DNA of 33,012 nucleotides from the NCBI GenBank assembly GCA_964058805.1, contig CAXKVV010000969.1:1-33012 (forward strand), given 5' to 3'. The notes beneath the pieces were generated by a model. The model was not told the origin of the DNA. It did not search any database and was given only the letters and a program-made list of their open reading frames with translations. The translations under genes and the position numbers were made by a program. The DNA is from Schoenoplectus triqueter (taxonomy: Eukaryota > Streptophyta > Magnoliopsida > Poales > Cyperaceae). Of the stretch, positions 20,965 through 30,929 are shown in pieces. Positions within the stretch are counted from its first letter, which is position 1, and every line of letters begins with the position of its first letter.

Positions 20965-21373
20965 TGTCTATTGTGCTTCCAGTAGCACTTTAGCCAAAAT
21001 GCTATCGGTCCAAATTTTAATTTTTCATGCTCAAAAATTTAATTGAAGTAGCTCAATAAAATTTTTATATCATAATCTTATAGAATACTATTTTATATCA
21101 TGTTTGGAGTTAGTGTATTATACTTAATGATTTTTAGAAAGTAAGCATTTTTGACACACAAATTTTATTATTTTTCTATTATCTTAGGGCTATCTTTCAA
21201 AAATCATTAAGCATAGTAATTAATTTCAAACATGATAAAAATTTATATTTTAGAAGATTATGATATAAATATTTTATGGAGCTATTTCAATTAAAATTTT
21301 GGACATGAAAAATTAAAATTTGAATTGATAGCATTTCGACGAAAGTGCTACTAGAAGCATAATAGACAAATTA
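20960..21373. mobile_element. Fold-back element FB10
   Basis: TAGTTTGTCTATTGTGCTTC at the left is mirrored by a right end reading TAATTTGTCTATTATGCTTC in reverse complement. The inner arms mirror across AAATTTTAATTTTTCATG. Confidence 0.84.
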
Positions 21374-21383
21374 TATATATATA

Positions 21384-21781
21384 GAGTCCGATTATGGTAC
21401 TTTACAAAGCATAGAGGCATTATGTGCTTTGCTTTTTATTTTTAATTTCAAGTCAGAAATAATCGATCTGACCTGTTCAATCTAATCTTCATAAAAAAAA
21501 TCTATTAGTAAACCAAATTTTATATTTTTTAGAATTTTTTGGCTATTTTTTCTGATGAGGAAAAAATGACTTGATCTGAGAATTCTGGTTCATTCAAAAA
21601 TGACGGTTTCCCCCCTATCCCAAAAATAGCAAATAAATTCCAAAAAATATAAAATTTGGTTTACTAATATATTTTTATATAAAGATTAGATTGAATGGTT
21701 GGATCGATCATTTCTGATTTAAAATTAAAAGTAGAGCGCAAATCACACAACGCTTTTGTGCTTTGCAAAGCACCATAGCCT

Positions 21782-21789
<8 letters not shown>
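21384..21789. mobile_element. Fold-back element FB11
   Basis: AGAGTCCGATTATGGTACTT pairs with a right end that reverse-complements to AGAGAATTAGGCTATGGTGC, followed in both arms by CTTTRCAAAGCA. The arms also share GATCTGACC/GATCGATCC-type and GTAAACCAAATTTTAT segments. Confidence 0.82.
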
Positions 21790-21817
<28 letters not shown>

Positions 21818-21840
21818 ATATATATATATATATATATATA
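21785..21840. repeat. (CT)n (TA)n compound microsatellite
   Basis: CT units at 21785-21813 followed by TA units to 21840, joining FB11 to FB12. Confidence 0.95.
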
Positions 21841-22254
21841 GGGACTGGCTACGGTGATTCCATAAGCATTTCGAGCCGAAATACTTATGACTCAAATTTT
21901 AAAATTCCATTCTCAAAATTTTAATTTAAATATTTCAAAAGATTCTTCATATTATAATCTTGTAGATTATCAATTTTCATCAAATTTAAAGTTAGTTTAC
22001 TATGCTTAATAATTTTTGAAATATGACTCTAAAAATAATTAAAAATATCAATTTTTATAGGCCAAATTTTGTTATATTTCAAAAATCATTAAGTATAGTA
22101 AACTAACTCAAAATATGATGAAAATTAATAATTTATAAAATTATGATATGAATAATTTTTTGAGCTATTTAAACTAAAATTTCAGACGTGAAATTTTAAA
22201 ATTTGAACCATAAAAATTTGACCGAAGTGCTTATGAAATTACCGTATCCAAACT
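21840..22254. mobile_element. Fold-back element FB12
   Basis: The left end GGGACTGGCTACGGTGATTC and the right end (reverse complement GAGTTTGGATACGGTAATTT) are followed in both arms by CATAAGCA and CAAATTTTAAAATT. This is the last member of the array; (CT)n and TATATA follow. Confidence 0.8.
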
Positions 22255-22260
22255 CTCTCT

Positions 22261-22722
22261 CTATATATAAAGAGAGAGATGGGATCCACTTACATTAAAA
22301 TATGATGATACATCTTTGACACAAAATCTGAACCACACATCTAATATCAACTTAATCGGATCTGACTCTCCGATTTTCTCCGTCCCACCCCTTTCCGAAA
22401 AGAACAACAAGACTCTTCTAGGGAGTACGATTCTGATCGATCAGTGCACCTCTCACCATTCGCTTCTCTAACTTGCTCATAGCACCCTCCTCATCTTCCT
22501 CGACCGTCATGAGCTCCGCTTGAGAGAGAAAGACAGTCTCCTCGACAAGCCGTAAGTCACGTCAATGCACCTCTCACTGTGAACTTATCCTCTGACTTGC
22601 TCGTCAGGTGTGTCCCGCCACAAAGATATAAAAAAATATAGAATTTTAACATCATTTAAATAGCCATTAAGTAATGATTTTAAATTGTAAAATTTGATTC
22701 ATTTACTTTTATTAATATTTGA
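22261..22722. other. Intergenic, less AT-rich patch, unidentified
   Basis: From about 22290 to 22620 the sequence is richer in C and contains TGCACCTCTCAC twice (22445 and 22565). No continuous reading frame or known motif was found. It may be a gene or transposon relic. Confidence 0.4.
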
Positions 22723-22730
22723 TGTATATA

Positions 22731-23098
22731 TAGGGGTGTCAATGAGTCGGGTCGGGTCGGGTCATATTATTTTATTATTTTTCTCGATCTGATCTGAATC
22801 AGAACTTGAATCTGATCCGATTAAATTCGGGTCAAAAAATATTGATCCATATCCGATCCGACCGGAGCACGGGTCGACCCGACCCGACCCGACCCGACCC
22901 GTGTAAAATAATTATATATTTATTAATTATTTTTATATAATTAAGTAATTATTTCAAAAAACATAATTATTTGGGTCGGATTTATCTGAACCCGACCCTA
23001 TTCGGATAAAAAAATCAAGCCCATATCCGACTCATTTATTTTCAGGTCATGTCGGGACAGATTAATCCATCGGGTTGGATCAATAATTGATACCCCTA
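22731..23098. mobile_element. hAT-type MITE (TAGGGGTGTCAAT ends), copy 2, inverted
   Basis: Starts TAGGGGTGTCAATGAGTCGGG and ends AATTGATACCCCTA. Flanking 8-mers TGTATATA and TACATATA match at 6 of 8. Its order is the reverse complement of the copies at 4035 and 26045. The centre holds five CCC tracts (22878-22900). Confidence 0.8.
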
Positions 23099-23106
23099 TA
23101 CATATA

Positions 23107-24933
23107 TAAATAATGTTGAAATGTATAATTTATATATATATATAAAAGATGATATTTATAAAATATTTTTTTAATTAGTTTTATTATTTCAGAATTTAAA
23201 TAATAATTACTTAATATTTAATTTTAATGACACCAATTTGTACAAAATGATAGTAATTCAATCCCTTCTCTTGAATAAAATGTAGCCTAATATAATTTAG
23301 TAAGTCTAACCAACTTGGATTTTTAGATCATTAAAAGTTAAGTTTGGACAAGAAATACAACTCAGAGAAGTAATTAATTAACATCATGTAATAATAAAAA
23401 TTTATGAAGCGACTAACCGTTCCCATATGCAATTTCGGAAGTGGACTACGACCAACAGCCATAAACTGACTGTCATTTATGACCATACCATACTAGACTG
23501 TTTTTTTTTATCACATATTTAATATTAATTAATTCTAGGTATAGTTCTCGCTTTCTGTTAAATTTTCACAACTGTTCATATCTGTGATGTGACCGTGTCG
23601 GAGCTATTATAAGAATTAACTATTAAGCTGCCAGTGCCTGTTGCCAGCTCAGCTAAAAAATCGAATATTCATGGTCTAATTCTAATTTTGCTCTAAAACT
23701 TTTATCCTTTATTAGCGATGCTTCCAAACAATTAATTAACGTTGACCTTATTTCACTTCCTAGCCACACAACATTTTTTTTCCTTTCTTTCATAGAAGAG
23801 AATATTTGAAAAACTATCAGTCTGCACCCTTCCCTTTCGGATATACGCCACAATTTGGTTTTTGATCTCATCCTCCGTCCAACTTTGTTTGTTGCCAAGT
23901 CAGAAATAGGCAAGTGCACTGACCCCCCCCCCCCCCCCCAATTGTTACCATCATCATTTATTATATTTATTACTTTACTATGGACCAGTATTTCCTTCAC
24001 CCTCATCCGAGCAAGAACCCTGATTTTGCATGCTCTCCCTCAGGGGGTAAATATCGGATTGTAATAGCTTATCGGGTTTAAATCCATTAACTAATCGGGT
24101 ACTAAATAAAAAAATAATAATTTAATATATATTCTTACCTAATAAAAAATTATTAGAATAATAACATTTTATATATTAAAAATAACAATAAAATAAAGCT
24201 CAAAATATAGATAATCAAATTGTTGAAGAAAATTTTCATCTATAAAACTTTATATTTTGATATCTTTGCATAACTATTTCATTGTACATGATATTAAATA
24301 TTTTTTTTCTCAATAAAATTAATCAGACAATCCAGGGGGGGGGGGCAAAAAATTTTTTTAGGGGGGACAAACTACCGAAAGTATTACCGAAAAGCATTAT
24401 TTTTTAAAATTCAGGGGGGCGCTGCCCCCTGGAATAGTGTGCATCCGCCCCTGTATGCAAACTGATCCGTTTATTTAAATTTCAACCGAATTATTGAAGT
24501 TTGGATTAGTTGGTATTGTTTTCGATTTAGAAGATTCAGTTCAGTTGAATTTCAACTTGTCTGGTTTTTATTTTTTTATTTGATTTATGTTTTTTAAAAT
24601 CAAATAAACTGAAATGACTGAAATTTAGAATCTAATTTACTTGATATTAATAATGATCATATTAAGGATAATTCAAATATTCTCATTTTTTTCCAAGTTC
24701 CGTTCACTTTTATTGTTTTTTCTTTTTTGAATTAATTATTTTTTCTTTGTTATTTGAGAACTACTAATATTTTTAATTGTCTTTTTAACTAACGTGAATT
24801 AGTTGAACTGAATAAAATTTCAGTTTATTTGATTTTTTAACTAATAGAACTTTTATTTATATATTTAATTTGATTCGAACCAAACCAACCGATTGCACTG
24901 GACAAAGAGTTAAAGAAGCGACATACAGTTTAA
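23107..24933. other. Intergenic with C17 and G11 homopolymers and a transposon-end relic
   Basis: No supported gene. A run of 17 C lies at 23923-23939 and a run of 11 G at 24335-24345. The stretch 24330-24452, ending GCATCCGCCCCTG, reads in reverse as CAGGGGCGGATGC... and resembles a DNA-transposon terminus without a partner. Confidence 0.45.
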
Positions 24934-25400
24934 TCTATACTATTATATAAAGCATCTAAGAATTGGAGAGTCCATTTTTTATCATGGTAAATTTTTATTA
25001 TACCCATTTTATCCCTCAATTAGACGGATAATATTTATTGTTGGTTGATCGAACGTATGTGATCGCGTCCATTGATCCCCTCTTTCTCTCCATTTCTTTC
25101 CCTTATATACTATTATTTCCATAATTTTTTTTATTTAGCAACTTTGTGCATATTTGGTAAGAAATTAATGGTGATAATATATATTAGAATAATTTACTTT
25201 TCTTGTCATAAAAATTATGAATCATTAACTCATATTGTGCAAAAATCTCATCCAAGATTAAATATAGTCTTTGTTATATGTTTTCTCTATAATTTGGTGA
25301 ATTTATAATTTAATATTAAATAAATGTGAATTTTTTTATTTTATAATATTTTAATATTTAAATAAAAATTTCTGCTGCAACGCGCGGGTATATAGCTAGT
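24934..25400 (+). mobile_element. Short non-autonomous Helitron
   Basis: Begins TCTATACTATTATATAAAGC, the common 5' end of plant Helitrons (TC start), preceded by A. Ends GCTGCAACGCGCGGGTATATAGCTAGT, with the CTAGT 3' end (CTRRT) preceded by a short wobble-paired hairpin (TCTGC...GCGGG around GCAAC), and followed by T. Insertion between A and T with no target duplication is the Helitron rule. No Rep/helicase coding, so it would need a helper element. The 78-codon ORF inside is not recognisable. Confidence 0.85.
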
Positions 25401-25401
25401 T

Positions 25402-25694
25402 AGTACAAAAGGTGCAATGATGATGAAAATAAATATAAAAGAAAGATGCAAGTTCTAATTTTACAGCTTGATTTTATTGTAACAACGGGGTGAAATAAAA
25501 AAAAATCATGAGGGTATAAAATATTTCTTTTATGAAAAATAAATTAGGATAGGTTATAGAAGATATTCCTGATTATTGAAAGAAGCACGTTAATAAGTGC
25601 AAAACTCACAGTTAACCAGTTGTAACCGGTCGGTTCTAAGCAATTAATGTTTTAACTTGTTGCCGTAAATGAAATTAGACATTTCCTCAACGGG
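25402..25694. other. Intergenic, nothing recognised
   Basis: Short unique stretch between the Helitron and the next fold-back element. Confidence 0.4.
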
Positions 25695-26485
25695 CAATTT
25701 TGATATACACTCATAAGGTTTAACTAGTGCTTATGATATATCCTTTTGAAAAATATTACTCGAATAAACAATCTAAAATCATAAATATATTTTTAATAGT
25801 GTAACTAAATATAATGCGTATAAAATTTAAAAAACTTTGGAGATTATTTAATCATTCATCACAATATCATTGAAACTCTATTATTACAGTTTTAAATTTT
25901 TATGATGGGAGTTAAAATCTCTTTCAAATTGACTAAAATTTGATACACATTCTAAATAAAACTATTAAAAATATATCTAAGATTTTAGATTTTGTATTTG
26001 AGTAATATTTTTCAAAAGAATATATCATACACATGAGATGTACATAGTGGTGTCAATTATCGACCCGATCCAACGGATTTATCCAATCCGATCCGACTCG
26101 ACATGACCCAAAAATAAATGGGTCGGGTATGAGTTTAATTTTTTTTGACCCAAATCGGGTCGGGTCGGGTTCGGGTCAATCCGACCCGACTCGTTTAATT
26201 ATAATTTTTGAAGTATACACTAATTATATTTAAAGCTTAAATATACACTAATTATATTTAATTGTTTAATATTATATAAAAATAATTAATAAATATTTAA
26301 TTATTTTACACAGGTTGGGTCGGGTCGACTCATGACCCGATCGAGTCGGGTATGGATTAAGATTTTTTTATCCGAATTTAATCGGGCCGGGTTCAGATCG
26401 GATAAAAAATAATAATAAAATAATATAACCTAACTGAACCTGACCCGACCCGACCCATTGACACCCCTAGTTGTACCATAAAATT
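25695..26485. mobile_element. Fold-back element FB14, interrupted by a hAT-type MITE
   Basis: The left arm (CAATTTTGATATACACTCAT, then TATGATATATCCTTTTGAAA) mirrors the right arm (TATGATATATTCTTTTGAAA in reverse complement). The outermost right arm resumes beyond the inserted element at 26045-26469, where ATAAAATTGG pairs with CAATTTTGAT on the left. The inner region mirrors across TAAAATCATAAATATATTTT. Confidence 0.72.
26045..26469. mobile_element. hAT-type MITE (TAGGGGTGTCAAT ends), copy 3, nested in FB14
   Basis: Starts TAGTGGTGTCAATTATCGAC and ends CCCATTGACACCCCTA. Flanking 8-mers GATGTACA (26037-26044) and GTTGTACC (26470-26477) match at 6 of 8. The interior aligns with the copy at 4035 over its length, including AAAATAAATGGGTCGGGTAT and the AT-rich core. 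Confidence 0.83.
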
Positions 26486-26579
26486 GGATTTACACTAGAA
26501 TTACCCTACCTCAACAATGAAGAACTGTTATTTGACTTAGCAGTTAGCAATCAAGGCTTTAATTACCCTGAGTGTAATA

Positions 26580-26830
26580 ACGATTATTATTTGATTATGT
26601 TGTATTATATTATTATATTATATTATGATTTATTATTATTATATTATTATATTATATTATGATTATGATATATTATGATTATTTTTATTATATTATTTAA
26701 TATTAGTATTATGATATTATTAAATTATGATTATTATATTATCATCACTATTAGTATTATTATACTATATTATTATAATAATAATTATTATTATACATCA
26801 TCATTACTATTAGTATCATAATTATTCATA
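26580..26830. repeat. TTA/ATT-rich low-complexity tract
   Basis: Degenerate ATT-type microsatellite made almost only of TAT, TTA and GATTATG words. The ORF starting at 26471 runs into it and is spurious. Confidence 0.85.
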
Positions 26831-27109
26831 TTTTAACTATTCTGATTAACAATTATCAAATGATATTTTTACTTTTCCAAATATTCAAAAATACCACTCT
26901 TTTGTCATTTAAAAAAAAATATTATTTTATTACTGTTCTAAAATTATCACTCTTTCAAAACTATTTTTTGATCTGTGAAACGATTACAGGTTTGTAAAAG
27001 GGTGGTGATAGTACTTTATTAGGTTGTTGTCATGATCGAACTATTACGACTTTGTACTTGTTTGAAGGAGGGACCGAAATAGATAAGGCACGAGAAAGTA
27101 AGCTAAACT

Positions 27110-27126
27110 AGGCCCAACAGCCCAAG
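27110..27126 (+). promoter_or_regulatory. Site-II-like elements (GGCCCA, AGCCCA)
   Basis: AGGCCCAACAGCCCAAG carries two GCCCA cores. In plant promoters such TCP-bound site II elements, together with a telobox, mark housekeeping and translation genes. A telobox lies about 85 bp downstream. Confidence 0.5.
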
Positions 27127-27210
27127 ATCTTGTGCTCCATTATTCCCCCAAAATATTAATTTATTGAATTGTCAAGTATAAAGGGTCACAAAAAAGAGAG
27201 GAAAAACAAA

Positions 27211-27219
27211 AAACCCTAA
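27211..27219 (+). promoter_or_regulatory. Telobox AAACCCTAA
   Basis: A perfect telobox close to where a transcription start would fall, 42 bp before the first ATG (27261). Confidence 0.55.
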
Positions 27220-27448
27220 TAGTTATCGAAGGTGATCGAAACAAAATCACGAGGGAGAAAATGCGAAATGCGAATGAGATTCTCCTCGCTTTCGTGATCG
27301 AAAGGGGAAAGGTGAGAGCATGATTTGGATTCATGCGATTTTAGGATCTTAATTTCCGTACAGATTTCCTTGCTGAAATGTAAGTATTTGGCGAGAATTG
27401 TTTTCTGATAGCGCCAAAGACTTTCTTCTTCTTCGACATTCTTTGGAC

Positions 27449-27764
27449 ATGTCCGGCTATGAAGAGAGAATACTTCGGCATTTTTTTAAGCTCCCGATCA
27501 AGCTCTCATCAGGTAGTACTCTGTCTACTGCTTTTATATAATTTTGAATTTATCGGATGATTTTCATTAAATCCTAGACTGGAATCAATGACAGATAGTT
27601 ATAAATTTGAAGAACTCTATCACTTTTCTTCATAATAGTTCCAACAAATTTTAATTGACATATATTTTTGTGCGACTCTTTTTCGTGCCTCTCATCACTC
27701 TGAAAAAAAATTAGGCGATGAATTACGGAAGAAGAACACAAAAATCACTCAAAGTGTGGATTAG
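27449..27764 (+). CDS. Possible small gene or gene start, two exons (uncertain)
   Basis: Not recognised. After the promoter-like motifs, an ATG at 27449 opens MSGYEERILRHFFKLPIKLS S, ending at a splice donor CAG|GTAGTA (27512/27513). A possible acceptor TTAG|GCGATG at 27714/27715 lets the frame continue as GDELRKKNTKITQSVD with a TAG at 27762-27764, giving about 37 residues with many charged residues. A leader intron 27312-27411 (AAG|GTGAGA...GATAG|CGCC) is also possible. Against it: an earlier ATG at 27261 (MRNANEILLAFVIERGK) would precede it, and the second exon is also open in another frame (MNYGRRTQKSLKVWI). It may be the broken 5' end of a gene. Confidence 0.27.
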
Positions 27765-28029
27765 GTACATTTATATAAATTTGAAATGCACATTTAAAAT
27801 ATTTTAGAGATTGTGGGGTCTTTAAGAATCTAATGGGCGTAAACCCCATTGTTAATTAACCAAAGATTTGAACCCGACAAACCTCTGATTAAGAAAGAAA
27901 AAAACATAATAGTTAAATAATTTTAAATAGTCGTTGTGAGTAAGGGTCAGAAAGATATGACTTTTTTAAGGTAGTCTATTCCTTGTGAATTATATTTTAA
28001 ATTGACTTTTATTTTTATTGATAAAATTA
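27765..28029. other. Intergenic or intron-like, nothing recognised
   Basis: AT-rich with no exon-like segment. Confidence 0.4.
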
Positions 28030-28885
28030 TTTGGTCTTTTATTTATTTATTATTATTTTTTAATTATATTTATTTTATTAATTTTATTTGTTATTTGAAT
28101 TTATTTTATTTAAATATATTTAGGCTTAAATGTTGAGAGTTAATTTTATTTTAGATTAAGATTGATTTAATTTTAAAATTAATTTTTTTATTTGATAAGA
28201 AGAATAAAGTCATTTATTTTCTATTATTATTTTTAATTATGTTTTATTTATTTTTTGATATTTGAATTTATTTAATTTTGAAGATTGAGGATTATTTTTT
28301 ATTTTCCTTTTAGTTTTGATTTTTATTTTCGGTTAAGATTGATTTAATTTTAAAATTAAATTTATTTTTATTTGATAAGAAGAATATATTTATTATTATT
28401 ATTTTTACTAATATTTTTTTATTTATATATTTTTAAATTTATTTAATTTTAAAAATTGACGGTTATTTTTATTTTACTCTTTATTTTAAGTCAATGTTGA
28501 TTTATCTTTGAAATTAAATTTCTCCTTATTTGATAAAAAAATAAAGACTTTTACTTCTATATTTGTGTATGTATTTATTTAATTCATTTTTAATTTGAAC
28601 TTTATTTAATTTCGAATGATTATCATATTTATTTTATTTTTTAATTTTTAATTTTAATTTGATTTATTTTTTTATTCATTATATATCTATTTTTGTTTAT
28701 TTTATTTGTTTATTTTTTTATTTTATTTGTGAATTTATTTATTTAATTAATTTTTCATTTGAAATTTATTTAATTTCGAATGAGTTTCATGTTTATTTTA
28801 TTATTTATTATTTATTATATTTATTTTTTTGTTCATTATATATCTACTTTTTTGTTTTATTTTTATATTTTTTATTTGAAATTAA
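28030..28885. repeat. T-rich degenerate tandem array, unit about 160-178 bp
   Basis: Landmarks recur at regular spacing. GATTAAGATTGATTTAATTT is at 28154, with GGTTAAGATTGATTTAATTT at 28331 and GTCAATGTTGATTTATCTTT at 28490. TTTAATTTCGAATGA is at about 28608 and 28771. TTCATTATATATCTA is at about 28675 and 28839. About five units are present, strongly T-skewed. The hydrophobic ORFs here are readings of this tract. Confidence 0.75.
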
Positions 28886-30277
28886 ATAATTTAGAAATTA
28901 ATTTAATGAATGAGAATTGTATTTATCTTTTATTTTATATGAAGAATTTTTTTTATCTTAATATTTTGTATGTTATTTATTTTTATTATATATTTTCAAT
29001 GAATGCATTACTTTGATTTTAGTTTATTATGTTGTTATTACTATATTTTATCTAAAATTGATTATTTTTTAAGAAAAATGATTTATTATGATTTTTTTAT
29101 TTTTTAGGATCTATTTATGAAGAAATTATATTATATTTTTACTTATACTTATTATCAAAATATTTATAATTTTAAAATTATATATAAATTTAAAAATATA
29201 TTTTTTAAAAATTTTCTTAGCATATTTTTTTATATTTTTATAGAATGTACCATAATATTTTTTTTATATTTTTTTATTTATAGAATGTACCATAATTTGA
29301 ACACTCTAAAATATTATTTCGGTAGGAATATCAGCAAATAACAATATGAAAAATAACGAAAACTTCAGCAGATAATGCATTTTTTCGCAGAAATATCAAA
29401 TGAGATGTTATGAATAATTTTTATTTTAGATACTTTTTGTTTTGAATACTTTAAAGTGTTTTTTTGAGCAAAATACCAGCAGAGCACGATTCTGAAAATT
29501 GGGAGCTATAAGGATTATTTCGCGTATTTGAAATGTATTTACAACATATTTTTGCATAAACATTTATGTACAAACTCCTCTTAATATTTAATTTAAGAAT
29601 ATAAAATAATATATACACGTCAAATTGATGGATCAATACAGTTTTTTAATTCTTTTCTTATAAAACGCTGAACAATATAGCTGAGGAAAAATACTTCAGA
29701 AAAATTATGAACATTTTAAGAAAAATATTTGTAACAACTTTCATGTTTATAATATTTTTATTTAAGATCATCTTAAATGAGTTTTAAAAGTAATTTTATT
29801 CAACACAAAATTCAATAGGATTTTCTTGAATATTTTTTTAGAATATTATTTTTATATCTTTATATTAAAATACTAGTTTCATATCACTCTAAAATTCGAC
29901 ACACACAGTTTTGTCTACCCGACACCAAAGTTTCAAAGAATTCTATGATTTATCAGAATAAAAGCTTATTTTTAATAAAGTAAAACATACGAGTCTTATC
30001 AAGCCGACACTAACATTATGAAACTTTAAAATCTGACACACACAACTTCTTTAATCCGGCACCAAGACTTTAAAGAGTTTTTATATTATTTAACTATTAA
30101 CCAGAATATTATAATTTGCTAGCTGAGAATTTAAAAATTCATAGAAATTTGTCAGAAAGTTCTAAAATTATGAAAATTTACAGAGAGATGTATTGTAACT
30201 ATATCTACATGCTCACAGAATTTAAATCAAATTAGAGTAGTAGAGGTATGACGTTTTATTTTTGAATCAGATAAGGG
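28886..30277. other. AT-rich intergenic with a short direct repeat
   Basis: No gene seen. TATAGAATGTACCATAAT occurs twice (about 29240 and 29279) inside a T-rich context, a small tandem duplication. The rest is unique AT-rich DNA. Confidence 0.5.
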
Positions 30278-30929
30278 GCAAAAGAGGAAAATAATGTACT
30301 AGTATTTGCTATTTTTGAGATTTAAAAAGGATATATTTTTTTAGAGAAAAATAAAACAAAATCTATTTCTATAGATTCATATGACTTATTTCTACAAGAT
30401 CTAAAAGTTTCATAAGATTTGGAGCAGATCTCGTCCCATTTTTCTTTTTATTGCATTTACAACCATTTTAGGGCTGATTTAACATTTATAAGGGATTCAT
30501 TGATATCAAATGGATTAAATGCATCACTTAGCTTCCATCTAACATTCAATGATATTTATATGCAGATTTGAGTCAAAAAAAGGGAAAAAATGGAGGAGCA
30601 AAAGAGGAAATTGGGTGTTACGAGAACTTACATTTTCATAGAATTAAAAAGGATATTATTTTTTTGCAAAAAAAGTAAAAAAAATATAAAATAAATTTTT
30701 GTAGATTCATATGACATATTTCTACAAAATCTGAAAGTTTTATAAGATTTGGAGCATATCTCGTCCTATTTTTTCTTTTTATTGCATTTTCATTAATTTT
30801 AGGGCTAATTTTGCGTTTATAAGGAATTCATTGATCTCAAATAGATTAAGTACATCACTTAGCCTCCATCTAACATTCAATGATGTTTGTATGTAGATTT
30901 GAGCTAAAAAAGAAAAAAAAATGGAGAAG
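30278..30929. repeat. Two-copy tandem repeat, unit about 320 bp
   Basis: Unit 1 (30278-30597) and unit 2 (30598-30929) both start GCAAAAGAGGAAA. They share AGATTCATATGACWTATTTC, ATAAGATTTGGAGCAKATCT, ACATCACTTAGCYTCCATCT (unit 1 has GCATCAC) and an end near AAAAAATGGAGRA. Divergence is moderate and spread over the unit, so the duplication is not recent. Confidence 0.85.

Noticed and set aside
27868..27890. tRNA B-box-like sequence on the minus strand
   Set aside because: GGGTTCAAATC-like bases are present, but no A box or cloverleaf could be built around them.
28659..29341. Hydrophobic ORFs that look like multi-pass membrane proteins
   Set aside because: They are readings of T-rich tandem repeat DNA (Phe/Ile/Tyr/Leu codons only) without start context or homology.
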